In this document: one piece after another, positions 36,672-47,548 of the stretch | Layout: each line of letters starts with the position of its first letter | How positions within the stretch are numbered: position 1 is the first letter of the stretch | Source of the DNA: Gordius sp. MW1 | Lineage: Eukaryota; Nematomorpha; Gordioida; Gordea; Gordiidae | Direction of reading: 5' to 3' | Assembly (NCBI GenBank): GCA_964036665.1 | Contig: OZ038528.1 | Span: 1,922,001 to 1,986,000, forward strand | DNA: 64,000 nt | Position numbers and translations under genes: made by a program | Notes under the pieces: generated by a model | Seen by the model: the letters and a program-made list of their open reading frames with translations, nothing else | Told to the model about the DNA's origin: nothing | Database searches by the model: none

Positions 36672-39600
36672 TTAGAGATGGGTATTTTTCCGGAAATTTT
36701 AATTGAGGGAATATTCCCGGAAAAATACGGGAATTTAGGGGAAAATGGGAAAAATAAAAAGTTTAATTGATAATATAGTGTATAAGAAAAAAAATGTGTT
36801 AAAAAACATACTAATATTAAAACGAAATGCTAATTAAGTTTATTTGTCCAATAATATACAATATTTTATCACAAATTAACATCACAATAAAAGTTAAAAG
36901 ATATTTGAACTTTGACTATAGTCATTAAGCGATGAAATTGATTCATCAGAAGAAGATAATAATAGCGTTTTCGCTTTAAAACTGACAGTATTGTTCAAGT
37001 GCATATTGTTTCTTATAGAAACTAGTTTCTTGAGCTTGCCATTCTTCATCCGATTTCGTGATTTAGAATGAACATTTCTAAACATAGACCAAATTACTTC
37101 CGGAAGCACTAGTGGCAGGAATCGAAAAAAGTTTTAGCAACTTCTGACAAGGGTTGATTCGTGCATAACTAGTGATGCGGAAAAACCGAGAAAAATCTCG
37201 GTCTCGTCTCGTCTCGTCTCGAAAAACCGAGACGAGACGAGACGAGAATTTGAAAAATGGAGTCGAGATCGAGACGAGAATTTTGATGTCGAGACGAGAC
37301 GATACGAGATTTTCTCGGCGAGATCTCGACTTTTTATTGATCGTTAGATTTTAGTAAATTATTGTGTATTTTAATTTACATTTAAGGTATTAAGTGTAAA
37401 TCAATATGTATGGAATATATTTAATATTAAAAAAATTCACAAGTGTAGTAAATATTATATATTTTTGCAAAAAAAATAAAATTTGGCAATCATTTACCTA
37501 AGTATGGTTGATTTTTGTCATACATTTAAATACGTACTCTTTAATTTAAAGTTTAAAACCTTATGTTCTTAATTCTATAATAATGCTGCTTTTATTGTTG
37601 TTTTACAACGTTTTAATTTCTGCAACTAGTTATCAATTCTGTAAATAATAATAACATCATTAAATGTCACTCGCATAAACATGCAATAAACACTATGGGC
37701 TATAACTGATGATGGTTATATTAATGGACTTAAACGTTTGCCTTAAATATGTTAAGGTCTACTTTGAATCATTAGCAAAGGTTAATAAAGGGTCTCATTT
37801 TGCTCACTTATGCAACTATATCAACTATAAGCGAACTTATAATTTTCGAAGTCCATTTATAGTTGACAGACACAGTGAATTTGATGCAAATATTATAATT
37901 TGCTAGAACAATAAAATTTAATCTTATTTCAAATTTATTTATAGTTTTTTTAGTCTGCACTTTTTATAGAAAATGTTATCTTTATGAGTTAATTCATATC
38001 TTTATATTGTCAATGAGATGTCGTGTCCCGCTAAATCTTTAAAAAGTTTGCGTATTAAAGTTTTTCCAAAAATATAAAATTTGCCATTTGGATTTTTGAA
38101 CACTTATTTATATTTTTAATAAAATAGGAGAAATTTTTATTCCGTATATATTTTTTTTTAAAAGTCGAGACGAGACGAGAATTCTCGTCGAGACGAGACG
38201 AGACCGAGATTTTTCTAGACCGAGACGAGACGAGATCGAGATTTTCCTAATCGCTCCCGAGACGAGACGAGATTTTGTATTCGAGACCGAGACGAGACGA
38301 GATCGAAACACTATGCATAACCCTTTCCACCACGTCAAGGGTGAAGTGTAGCTTGCACTATCCCAAATAGAGCTTTCGGCAAATAACCCCGTCTTTTGCA
38401 CGAAGTTCTGCCAAATTGGCAATAACTTTGGCTACATTTAGATCTGCGCCTTGAGAAATTATTTTAATAGCTTGAAAGGCTTCGCCATCTTTTTTAGTCG
38501 TCAGGTGAAGTCAACAATACCGTGGATCAAGCAAATTTGCCGCCATATAAAAGTACTTAAAGCAAAGCGTCTTTCTTTTGCTAATGAATTTTTTATTTGA
38601 GGCTGTATCGGTTTGGCTAAATTCCTTGCTAGAGGTTTCATTAAAATGGGTTTTTCGGGCACATCCGACAGTAATCCACTGTCATCTATAGAAGTTATTT
38701 TCGTCAAAATGAAAAATGAATTTCTCGCAAAAGACATAATTGTCAAGCAAATTTAAACGTTTGCTGCGATCAACAAATGTATCCATTAGGGCTAATTCTT
38801 GAAGAATGTGTTTGTTAAAAAACTATTGAGCATTATCACATTACCTTCCCATCTTGTTGTACAGGGTTTAAAGGTTATTGTTCGTTTTTTGTTAGTCTGT
38901 TTTTCAAAGGTTGAAGACAAAATTGTATTCAATTTTATATATTTAATAATTTGTTTAACTTTTGCTGTTATAGTTTGGATAGTGGTGACTTTATTGCAGA
39001 TATCTTTAATTAATAGAATAACGGGTGCTGCACAGCCAAAGCACTCAATTAAAAGAAGTTGAGAGAGATTTAACTATTTCCCAGGCCTTCTTCACATTTT
39101 TTGCATTGTCCGTTACAATTGCAATGAACTTTTGAGTACCAATTTTTTGCATCATCTTGAGAAATTCACTGATATATACTCACCAGTGTGGGCATTCGAC
39201 CCTGTATCTATAGATTGTAGAAAAATGGGTTTTGGTGGCATTATACTAAAATTAATTATAGACTCTCCCCTAATATTCGTCCATCCATCGCTGACCAATG
39301 TAAAATTAGAGCCTGTTTTAGTTTTTCATTCATAATTGTTTTAATCTTGTCATATTGAACATTTAGCAAGGAACCTCCTATTGCATTTCTAGGTGGAATT
39401 TTGTAAGAAGGTTTTATAGATTTAAAAAAGTCCTTCCATAATTCTCAGTTATATCAAACGGACAGTTATACATGTAGATAGTCAGTGCAAGCTTTTCATT
39501 TAATCTTTCTTGTTGCACTGGAGTCATGCTATTAATATTTGATGTAGATTGTTTTGAAGTAAAATTTGATGTTAACACAGGTATTTTTTCAGTGGGGTGT

Positions 39601-39842
39601 TTGTCTTCTAACACTGCCGAAATTGTAGATGATTCTGGGGAAATTGAAAAAACTTCTAGTTCTAAGCATCTTTTTCCCCTTGCATACTCTGGACATTTAT
39701 GGATATGGGTAAACATTTTTGTTGGGTTAGGGAAGTTATATTTAAAATTGCAATAATCGCAAATAGCAATAAAGCCTTTCTTATTGGAGGATATATGTCT
39801 AGAAAAATGTTTCCAGATATCAGATGGTTTTCTTGGCATCAT
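36672..39842 (-). mobile_element. Decayed hAT transposon with BED-finger transposase
   Basis: Minus strand. The N-terminal frame (39414-39842) starts MMPRKPSDIWKHF and has a BED zinc finger (CDYC...HIHKC). Downstream frames, broken by several frameshifts and stops, still read hAT transposase motifs: IVTDNAKNV near 39110, then a degraded CxxH/DIC region and CTTRWEG near 38855. The C-terminal dimerisation-type segment lies at 36894-37109 (RNRMKNGKLKKLVSIRNN). A hAT-like terminus, TAGAGATGGGTATTTTTCC, lies at about 36675. The matching end past 39842 was not found. The gene is interrupted at 37170-38313 by another element. It is not functional. Confidence 0.8.
37170..38313. mobile_element. hAT-type element nested in the hAT pseudogene
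   Basis: Flanked by identical 8-bp copies TGCATAAC (37162-37169 and 38314-38321). Ends start TAGTGATGCGG and, inverted, TAGTGTTTCGAT. Both arms (about 37180-37335 and 38163-38305) consist largely of CGAGACGAGA-type words in inverted orientation and can pair. The 800-bp centre is AT-rich and has no transposase. Removing it restores continuity of the surrounding transposase remnant, so it inserted after that element. Confidence 0.88.
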
Positions 39843-40342
39843 TTTATGAAAAGAACTAATATAAAAATAATTTTAATATGTTCTAATTATCAAATCAATA
39901 TTTAGATATTTACAAATACAAGTTTTACATGAATAAAAGTTTCCAAAATGAATACAAAGTTTCATTTGAGATATTATAATTTTACATGTTAGTGTGTGTT
40001 AATTTAAATCGAAAAATATGGTTCTTAATTTAATTTAAAGTCAAACGATATAAGTAAATGTTAATTTAAATTACAAGGTCAAACAATCTAAATGCTACAT
40101 TATATTCAATTTAAATGAATTTATTTGAGCTTACTGTGGGTGTGAAGTGGAATTGAATAATATGGTACTAAACTAAATTTGAAGTCAAACATGTTAAACT
40201 AAATGTTTATTTATCATAAATATGTATAACTAACCTGAATACAAATATGGCAACTGAAATTTTAAAGTTAAATGCTAGTTTAATTTTAAATGTTTATTTT
40301 TTCTAGAATTAAGTGTTAGAAAATAGTTTCAAGTAAAGTAAC
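39843..40342. other. AT-rich DNA between hAT remnant and Ty3/gypsy element
   Basis: No frame or repeat recognised; may include the 5' untranslated end of the hAT element. The last five bases, GTAAC (40338-40342), are the target duplication of the next element. Confidence 0.4.
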
Positions 40343-40542
40343 TGTTGCGTCTTGATATTTGGTGGCTGTTTAACTATTAGCGATTTTTGTATATAAAGGG
40401 TAAGAACGCGTGATGGTAGGGTGATCGCGTGATTGTAGGGTGATCGCGTGATGGTAGGGTGATTGTGTGATAATGAATGTAATTTGAATAACCTAATTTG
40501 AAATAACGCGCATGGTGGAGTATGCAGTTGCAGTATACAACA
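40343..40542 (-). repeat. 3' LTR of the Ty3/gypsy element
   Basis: 200 bp. Carries three to four tandem 18-bp units (GCGTGATGGTAGGGTGAT) and, on the minus strand, sequences of the U3-R-U5 type that could not be delimited. Differs from the other LTR at two places. Confidence 0.92.
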
Positions 40543-40557
40543 TCTCCTACCCCCTTA
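40543..40557 (-). other. Polypurine tract
   Basis: On the minus strand AAGGGGGTAGGAGA precedes the 3' LTR, as expected for plus-strand priming. Confidence 0.7.
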
Positions 40558-40610
40558 AGTTATTCCATATCTTTCTATAGGTTTTCGGATTCGTGTAGAT
40601 CGCCGGACCG

Positions 40611-43454
40611 TTATTTCGGGTGAGGGTATAGGTGAATAAGGGGAGTCCGTACGAGGGGGTAGAGGTGAGAGCGGGGGTGGAATGGAAACAAGCATTTTAT
40701 CGCTAGCTTCATCATGTGGTAGATTAGGCTGTTGCGGAGCGGTGGCGTCAAGTAAATCACTGGGAACATTGGCAGAGCATCCGGTAGTGCGTGCGAAATG
40801 TCAGCCCATTGATCTTCATTGTTTAGCGTGTCCGCATTATCTAAAGATTTTCTAAGATGATCACCATGTCTCTTCCATAATGCCCCATTATCCATTTCTA
40901 TCATGTATGATACTGGGCCTAAGATTTTTAATATTTTTCCCGTTACCCATAATTGATCATTAGATGTGAAAGTTTTAACCCATACTCTATCTCCAATCAC
41001 AAATTTTCGTTTGATAGGTGCCAACTCGTCTTTGTCAAGACCAGTTACATGTGGTTTGAGTAAGTTTAATGGACCGATTGGTTGAATTTTGATTAATAGA
41101 TTGGCTGGAGTTAATCCAGTTGTTGGGTGAATGGTGTTCCTATAAGAAAACAGAAAGTTATACAATTTATCGTTTTTAAAATTTCTAGTTTTGTTCAAAA
41201 ACTCCTTGAATGTTCGTACAAAACGTTCGGCTTCTCCGTTGGATCGAGGATGATACGGGCTGGAATATGCATTACGAATATTATTTGTTTTGCAGTATAT
41301 TTTAAACTCGGCGCATGTAAACTGAGGTCCATTGTCTGTAGCCAAGGTGTTTGGTACTCCGAACCTTGAGAAAATAGCTTCGAGAGCGTTTATAGTGCTT
41401 GAAGTAGTGATCGTGGTCATGGGAATTACCTCAGGCCATTTACTGTAGGCGTCAATTACAATTAGATAATAATACCCATTAAGAGGTCCACAAAAATCGG
41501 CATGTAACCTAGACCATGGTTTCCCAGGGTTTTCCCATTTTTGAGTGGCTAATTCTGTTGTCCCAGTAAACCATTGTTGACAATCTGTACAGTTTTGAAC
41601 ATAACCTTCTATATCTTTATCAATACCCGGATACCAGAGATGTTGACGAGCCAATATTTTTGAGCGGCTCATGCCTGGGTGTCCTAAGTGGATTAGTTTC
41701 AAAATGGTTTGTCTTAATCCTTGAGGAATAATAATTCGGTATCCCCAAAATATGCAGCCTTTTAAGGTGGTGAGTTCTCTTTGCCGTTGTTGGTAAACTA
41801 CTAGGTCTGGAGTAACTTTCTTCGGCCAGCCATGGAGTACATAGTTATAGACTTGTCCTAGGATAGGATCTGTACGAGTATGACGCTCTATGTCAGCGGA
41901 CGTAATGGGAAAACGTTGAAATGGTTCTTCATAAATGGTGTGTATATCATCATCTTCTTCTTGTTCTAGATTTTCTTTGGATTGTATCGGAAGCCTGGAT
42001 AACATATCAGCTTGTGTATTTTCCTTGCCCATTTTGTATTTTATGGTATAATGATAAGGTGTTGTTAACAAAGTCCATTTCTGAAGTCTTGCTGACATGC
42101 CTTGTGATACATTTTTATTTGGGTTGAATATTGAAATTAAAGGTTTGTGATCTGTAAGTAATGTAAAATGGAGGCCATATAAATATTCCTTAAATTTATT
42201 AAAAGCATAAATGATGGCTAAAGCTTCTTTTTCAATTTGGCTATAATTTCTTTCAGCAGCGTTAAGGGTGCGGGACGCAAAAGCAATAGGGTGCTGATAA
42301 CCTTTAATTTCGTGGGAAAGTACTGCGCCGAGGCCATTAGATGACGCATCCGTCGAGAGTACTAACGGTAACTCGGGGTCGAAATGTTTTAATATCGGAG
42401 CCTTGATAATGGCTTTTTTAATGTCATTGAATGCATTTGTACAGTCTATGGACCATTTCCGAGATACTGTTTTCCTTAGCAGTTTATAAAGAGGTTGTGC
42501 TAACGAAGAGAAATTTTTTATGAATTTCGCGTAGTATGTTGCCATACCTAAAAAAGATTGTAATTCTTTTATTTTAGTTGGGGCTGGTGCTGCTAAAATT
42601 GCTTTAGTATTCTTGTCAGTAGTAAAAATTCCGTCTTTACTAATGGTATGTCCTAAATATTCTACTTTTTTTTCCAAAAATTTACACTTTCCTAATTTTA
42701 GTTTTAGGCCTGTTTTTTCCAATTCTTTAAAAACCTTTTCCAATTTTTGATTATGGTCCTCTATTGTCTTACCAGCTATAATGATGTCATCTAGGTAGAC
42801 TACTATTCCCTTATTATTTCTAAATAATGAATCCATAAATCTTTGAAAAATAGCTGGGGCCGAAGCTATGCCAAAAGGTAGTTTAGTATATTTGAAAAGG
42901 CCCCTCTGCGTATTTATTGCTAACAGGTTTTGAGAATTTTCGTTAATTTTAATTTGGAAATAGGCATCCTTAAGGTCCAAAACGCTGAAATATTTAAAAC
43001 CGCCTAGTTGAGCAAATATATCTTGAATTCGTGGTAAAGGATATTTTTCAATTACAAGGTGCTTGTTTAAATCACGGAAATCGCCACAAATACGGATGCT
43101 CCCATTATTTTTAATAACAGTTACAATAGGGGCAGCGTGTTCAGCATATTTTATGGGTTTTAAGATACCTTCTTTAACTAACCTATCTAATTCTTCGTCA
43201 ATTTTAGGTTTTAACGTATAGGGAATAGGTCTAGGGCGGAAAAAACGTGGGCATAACTCATCTTTTAATTTTAGCTTTGCTTCATAACCAACTACCCCGC
43301 CCCCCAATTTATTGTCAAACAACAACGGATATTTTTTAATAATATTATTGGTTACAACATCATCGTGGGTATAATTAATCTCGTATCGTTGGAAAGGGTT
43401 TGTTTGCTCCCAATCCTCAGCTAGTTGACGTAATATGTGTGGAAATATCCTTAA
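40611..43454 (-). pseudogene. pol: Ty3/gypsy pol: RT, RNase H, integrase
   Basis: Open for about 947 codons after an in-frame TAG at 43455-43457 that replaces the residue following GRD at the protease end. RT: RPIPYTLKPKIDEELDRL, GFKYFSVLDLKDAYFQI, FGIASAPAIFQRFMD and the YLDD catalytic box (VVYLDDIIIAG). RNase H: LSTDASSNGLGAVLSH and a TDHKPL box. Integrase: HHCC finger (HLGHPG...CTDCQQ), then catalytic D (HADFCGPLNGYYYLIVIDAYS), D (ATDNGPQF) and E (HPRSNGEAERF). A C-terminal GPY-like region (GPVSYMIEM) follows. All catalytic residues are present; the defects are the TAG and the upstream frame change. Confidence 0.9.
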
Positions 43455-44428
43455 CTAGTCCCTTCCCAAAATGTTTTGCCCGCTCCCATCAGCGACGTAA
43501 GCAAGAGTTGGTGGGTTGCGTCCTCTTCTTGCACGATTACTCTTGCCGATCCCTTTAGCGGTATAGACGAACCATCATAACCCCTTAATTCGGTACAACA
43601 CGGTTGAGTGGTAAGGTGGGCCCCATTGAGAGCATTAATCAAGGTGACCGCTGACCCAGTGTCAATTTCAAAATTTAACATACGATCATTTACCTTCAAA
43701 GCATAGCATGGCCGCAACGAGTCTTTTAAATGGAAATAATCTAATGAGGAAACCTGTTTGACACGGCATATCTTTCCGATATGGCCTTGGGTATGGCATT
43801 TATAACACGTCGCAAAACGGAATTTACAGTTGACTCGAAGGTGGTTCCCCCCACAGGCAAAACATTTCATATTTGATGCTGTGGGTTTAGTCACTGTATG
43901 AACAAGTTCCAATTGTTGGGTCAACATATGGCTTTGGAATCTTGCCCGTTCCATTGATCTTGCAATATCTAATGCCCCTTGCCATGTCAGATTATCTACA
44001 ATCAAAAGTCGCTCCACAATCTTGTTATTATGTAACCCCGCCACGAACCGATCCCTAAGGTTTTCCTCGAGAGAGGCACCAAAGTTGCAATTGATAGATA
44101 TACCTTTAAGTTTAGCTGCAAAGGAATCAATATTTTCACCTTCTACTTGTACGCATTTGTGGGATTTATATCTATGGACAATCGCACTCAGAGATGGAGC
44201 GAAGAAACTTTTCAAGGTGGAAACTATTTCTTCGAAGGTCTTTTGTAACGGGTCCGAAGGGGAAAGAAGATTGATCAGCAGTTCATAATTATCCGATCCG
44301 CATACCGTTAAGAAAAGGGATTTTTTATCGCCGCCGACTACTAGATGATAGTGGTTGAACTGTGATATGTAGAGGTCAATATTATCCGAAGGACTATATG
44401 GGTGGAAAGTAAGGGTCGACCGCGCCAT
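43451..44428 (-). pseudogene. gag: Ty3/gypsy gag-protease
   Basis: 325 codons from ATG 44426-44428, starting MARSTLTFHPYSPSDNIDLY. After the capsid-like part come two CCHC knuckles (CFACGGNHLRVNC and CYKCHTQGHIGKIC), then a retropepsin with the active-site motif FEIDTGSAVTLI. The frame stops at 43451 before the conserved end of the protease. The downstream protease-end motif GQNILGRD is found in the -1 frame, so a one-base change lies near 43485. The frame is also open upstream through the LTR to 44668, but the ATG at the LTR edge is the natural start. Confidence 0.85.
44414..44427 (-). other. Primer-binding site overlapping the gag start
   Basis: TGGCGCGGTCGACC begins one base after the 5' LTR and has the TGG start expected for a site complementary to a tRNA 3' CCA end. 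The same bases are codons 1-5 of gag. The tRNA was not identified; a serine tRNA-type end is possible. Confidence 0.6.
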
Positions 44429-44629
44429 TGTTGCGTCTTGATATTTGGTGGACTGTTTAACTATTAGCGATTTTTGTATATAAAGGGTAAGAACGCGTGA
44501 TGGTAGGGTGATCGCGTGATGGTAGGGTGATCGCGTGATGGTAGGGTGATTGTGTGATAATGAATGTAATTTGAATAACCTAATTTGAAATAACGCGCAT
44601 GGTGGAGTATGCAGTTGCAGTATACAACA
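44429..44629 (-). repeat. 5' LTR of the Ty3/gypsy element
   Basis: 201 bp, with the same 18-bp unit array as its partner. On the coding strand it is followed directly by ATGGCGCGGTC, which is both the gag start and the likely primer-binding site. Confidence 0.92.
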
Positions 44630-44634
44630 GTAAC

Positions 44635-45159
44635 AATAGGCGGAAAAATGTGAAATATAAGTTACCACGAGAAAGTATGAAATTCTATATGATTAAAATT
44701 AGTTAACTGTCGTGGATGTCTACCACAAAAAATACTGTACGTCTCTCTCCCCCCCCCCTTCAGTTTTGTTAGACGCGTATTAATGCATACGCGGTTCTCC
44801 CCCCTCACCTTTCTCTCTCATCACTTTATTATACGCGTACTACTAATGCCAGCTGCGCTGGCCTGGCAGGTCACGCGTGGATGATCTTACTGGAGATTAA
44901 TATCTCTTTGTTCCTATTAAAACGCTTTTTTGTTCGTATGAGAATCAGATAATATAATGTAATTATTCGCGTATTTTCGCATTCTATTGGGACTGTATAT
45001 GGATATGATGATCGAATAAATTATATAGTAATTATAAAAATTATATAGTAATTATTATTCAGAGTATATAAGGTAAGAATATAATAATTAGGTTAATAGA
45101 TATGTATCTTAGTAATTGTAAAATTAAAAGTAAATATGAAATCGTAACGTAAATTTACT
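44635..45159. other. Intergenic DNA, no gene seen
   Basis: C9-10 runs near 44749 and 44800, and ACGCGTA words. No exon or defined repeat. Confidence 0.4.
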
Positions 45160-45390
45160 TCATTCGTGTCCCTTTTTAGTAAATGCCCATACCATCTTAG
45201 CCAATTTTCGTTAATCGTGTCTGCCATAAATTGAATACCCATTTTTTCAGAAGGAAGTTATTCGTCATATGGTCGAGCTTAGTTATACCCCAAGCTCCAC
45301 CGTATCATTCTCATCTCTTAGCTTTTAATAGCTTTCCTTCCGTGGTGTTTAATGCCCATGTTTCCCTTCCATAGAGTAACATCATGTAAA
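45160..45390 (-). pseudogene. LINE reverse-transcriptase C-terminal remnant
   Basis: Minus-strand conceptual translation, with stops and frame breaks, reads MLLYGRETWALNTTEGKLL, then EMRMIRW, and ends LRWYGHLLKRDT. This order (YGxETWA, EMRMxRW, LRWxGH) is typical of the region after the RT in RTE-like and related LINEs. No RT core is adjacent. Confidence 0.65.
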
Positions 45391-46072
45391 ACATAATTAA
45401 AAAAGACCCAAAAATTTGTTGCTTGTAATTTTGTCGACCCTACAACAATAAAAAATTTATAATTGGTAATCGACATGAGCCCTAACGATGAGTGTTAATT
45501 TTATCGCGTCGACGCTAGTGTAGGTGTGAGGGAAGGGGGAAATGAGTGACGTAAGACCTATACATAGACTTGGGGGGGGATGAGGTTTGATAGGAGGCTG
45601 GAGAAGGTAATTGCTATAAATCTACAGGATAAACCAATACCCCAAAGAAATTTATAAAGGTAATAAAATGGAATTGGGGCTCGGGCGAGGTCATATTAGC
45701 TTGTCTTTATGCGAAAGCAAAAAGTTTTACATACAGAAATATAAGTTTCCATGGCAATATAAAATCAAAGGCATAACAGGACGGACAAGACAACCAAAAG
45801 CGGATTTATTGCATAGTAATTAAAGAAATTAAAAAGGACAGGACAACCCAAAATTAGCACTTAAATTGCATAGGAGTTAATATTTATAATTGATGACTAT
45901 AATGTTTTTTAAAGTTTTTGTTTCCAAATTTTTTGATACTTTTTAATAAATATTTATAAAAAAGTTCATGCACATTTCAAATTTAAGAGGTTAATTTTAT
46001 CCTTGTAAGCAAGTTATTGGCATCATTGTATAATGCATTATGTTTGAAATCGAACTCTGAGACATCAAGAAC
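45391..46072. other. Repeat-derived spacer
   Basis: Contains a G-rich patch with CGCGTCGACGCTAGTG (45505-45610), related to DNA near 1404 and 3590. At about 45780-45875 are two diverged copies of the composite family's 3' end (GGACGGACAAGACAACC, TTGCATAGTAATTAAA, TTGCATAGGAGTTAA). No gene seen. Confidence 0.45.
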
Positions 46073-46463
46073 CATCGGCGTAGCCAGGGGGGGCAGCCTA
46101 TCCTAATATGATTTTGCATCGAGTAGCTTTAGGCACATATCCTCAAAAATATTAGTGATTATGTATATTGAAATATTATAACCTTGTTTAAAATTAGGTA
46201 TTCCCACAGACTCCGTTTTCAGAATAGGTTTTTTCTCGACCGCGCCAATATACTAATTTACATTCTTCGATCGAAAAACAATATTATATATTTTCATCCA
46301 AATGTGATATACAAAACTGATATTCCCCCTAAATTACGAAAAAAAAAATTTAATGCCTAATCTTTGAAAAGTTAAATATATTTATGTTTCGCCCCCCTGT
46401 AATTGAACTTTTAAACGTTTTACCCCCCCCCCCCCCCCTAATCCAAAAGCTGGCTACGCCCAT
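46073..46463. mobile_element. GGGCGTAGCC-type element, longer variant
   Basis: Ends CATCGGCGTAGCCAGGGGG and GCTGGCTACGCCCATG about 390 bp apart, nearly three times the usual spacing. The centre is AT-rich and there is a C14-15 run near the right end. Confidence 0.75.
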
Positions 46464-47430
46464 GTGAAGAACTCTCTAGTGCCACAGTAGTGTTACTCTT
46501 TCTCTCATGATCTAAATTTAGCGGCACTCATCGACTCTTTAATAAAATATCGATAAGGTTTAATTTGATGTAAACATATAAATTATAATAGAATTAATTA
46601 ATATAGAAGCCATAAGGCTATATTTTGATAATAAATTCTTTTAGATCTGTAATGCAACAATATCTTTATACAAAGGCCGACCAGAGTAATCACTAGAACA
46701 AAATGGGCTAAAAGAAAACAAAGAGAGAATATGATTATACGATATTATTTGTTAATCTCAAAAATCATCCTAAAACTGAAAAGCTAAAGGTTTGTATTGC
46801 TCAGGGTAAAAAATTTAATTTTTTCAATCAACCTAAAAGATCGATGTATATGAAAAATAATTAATGCGGCTACTTACTATCTTCATGTAGCAAACGTATC
46901 AAATTTAGATACATCTAAATTATATAAATGCGGATTGGAACTCCAACACGGCAGCAGTGATATTTTTCGAGTCTAAATGCCAAATAATATAGGATTAATA
47001 TTTTAATAAAGCGAATTTATACGCCCCCAACATTTAGGGAGGCAAACTGAGAAAACTACAGATTTGACGATTGCTAAATAATGCCTCACACACCAACTCG
47101 CAAACATACAATCTGACCTAAATATGAAGAGATTTTACCTTTAACCTAAACCAGCCTCCTGATAAGTACAAAAATGCTACCTCTAGCTAGCCATAATTCT
47201 ACGATTTAATAGAGAAATTGTTAGTAGATCATAGTATGTATGTATGTATTTGCCCCGATGACATTCAAGAGCTTAGCTAAATCGGCAAGCTAAGATTGAG
47301 TCCCATCTGACACCTATGCGGTGCATCTCGGGCCACGATAACCAGAGGTTACGTGTTCAATTGTTAGTAGGTTAGTGGTTAGTGTGTTAGTATATGTATA
47401 TATACAAATGGATTAGTATGTTAGTAGTCA

Positions 47431-47433
<3 letters not shown>
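46464..47433. other. Intergenic DNA, no gene seen
   Basis: AT-rich; at 47230-47350 a less AT-rich stretch lies just past the LINE stop codon and may be LINE 3' untranslated sequence. Confidence 0.4.

Positions 47434-47479
<46 letters not shown>
47434..47479. repeat. (TA)n microsatellite
   Basis: About 23 uninterrupted TA units, at the 3' side of the minus-strand LINE; it could be the LINE tail or a later expansion. Confidence 0.95.
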
Positions 47480-47484
<5 letters not shown>

Positions 47485-47548
47485 TGAATACGATATTCTC
47501 TTGACAGAGTGAACGGGATGTGGCGCTAGGTAGGACGAAAATTAGTAT

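Larger units (their letters stand above)
40343..44629 (-). mobile_element. Ty3/gypsy LTR retrotransposon, recent but disabled
   Basis: Complete 4287-bp element on the minus strand, bounded by LTRs of 200 and 201 bp and by identical GTAAC (40338-40342, 44630-44634). LTRs begin TGTTGTATACTGC and end GACGCAACA on the coding strand and differ by one substitution and one indel, so insertion is recent. Order: 5' LTR, primer-binding site, gag-protease, RT-RNase H-integrase, polypurine tract, 3' LTR. Integrase after RNase H defines Ty3/gypsy. The arrangement resembles Mag-type elements, an assignment from memory. No envelope frame. Confidence 0.93.

Noticed and set aside
40611-44668. Endogenous retrovirus
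   Set aside because: No envelope frame follows integrase and the domain order is that of a plain Ty3/gypsy retrotransposon.
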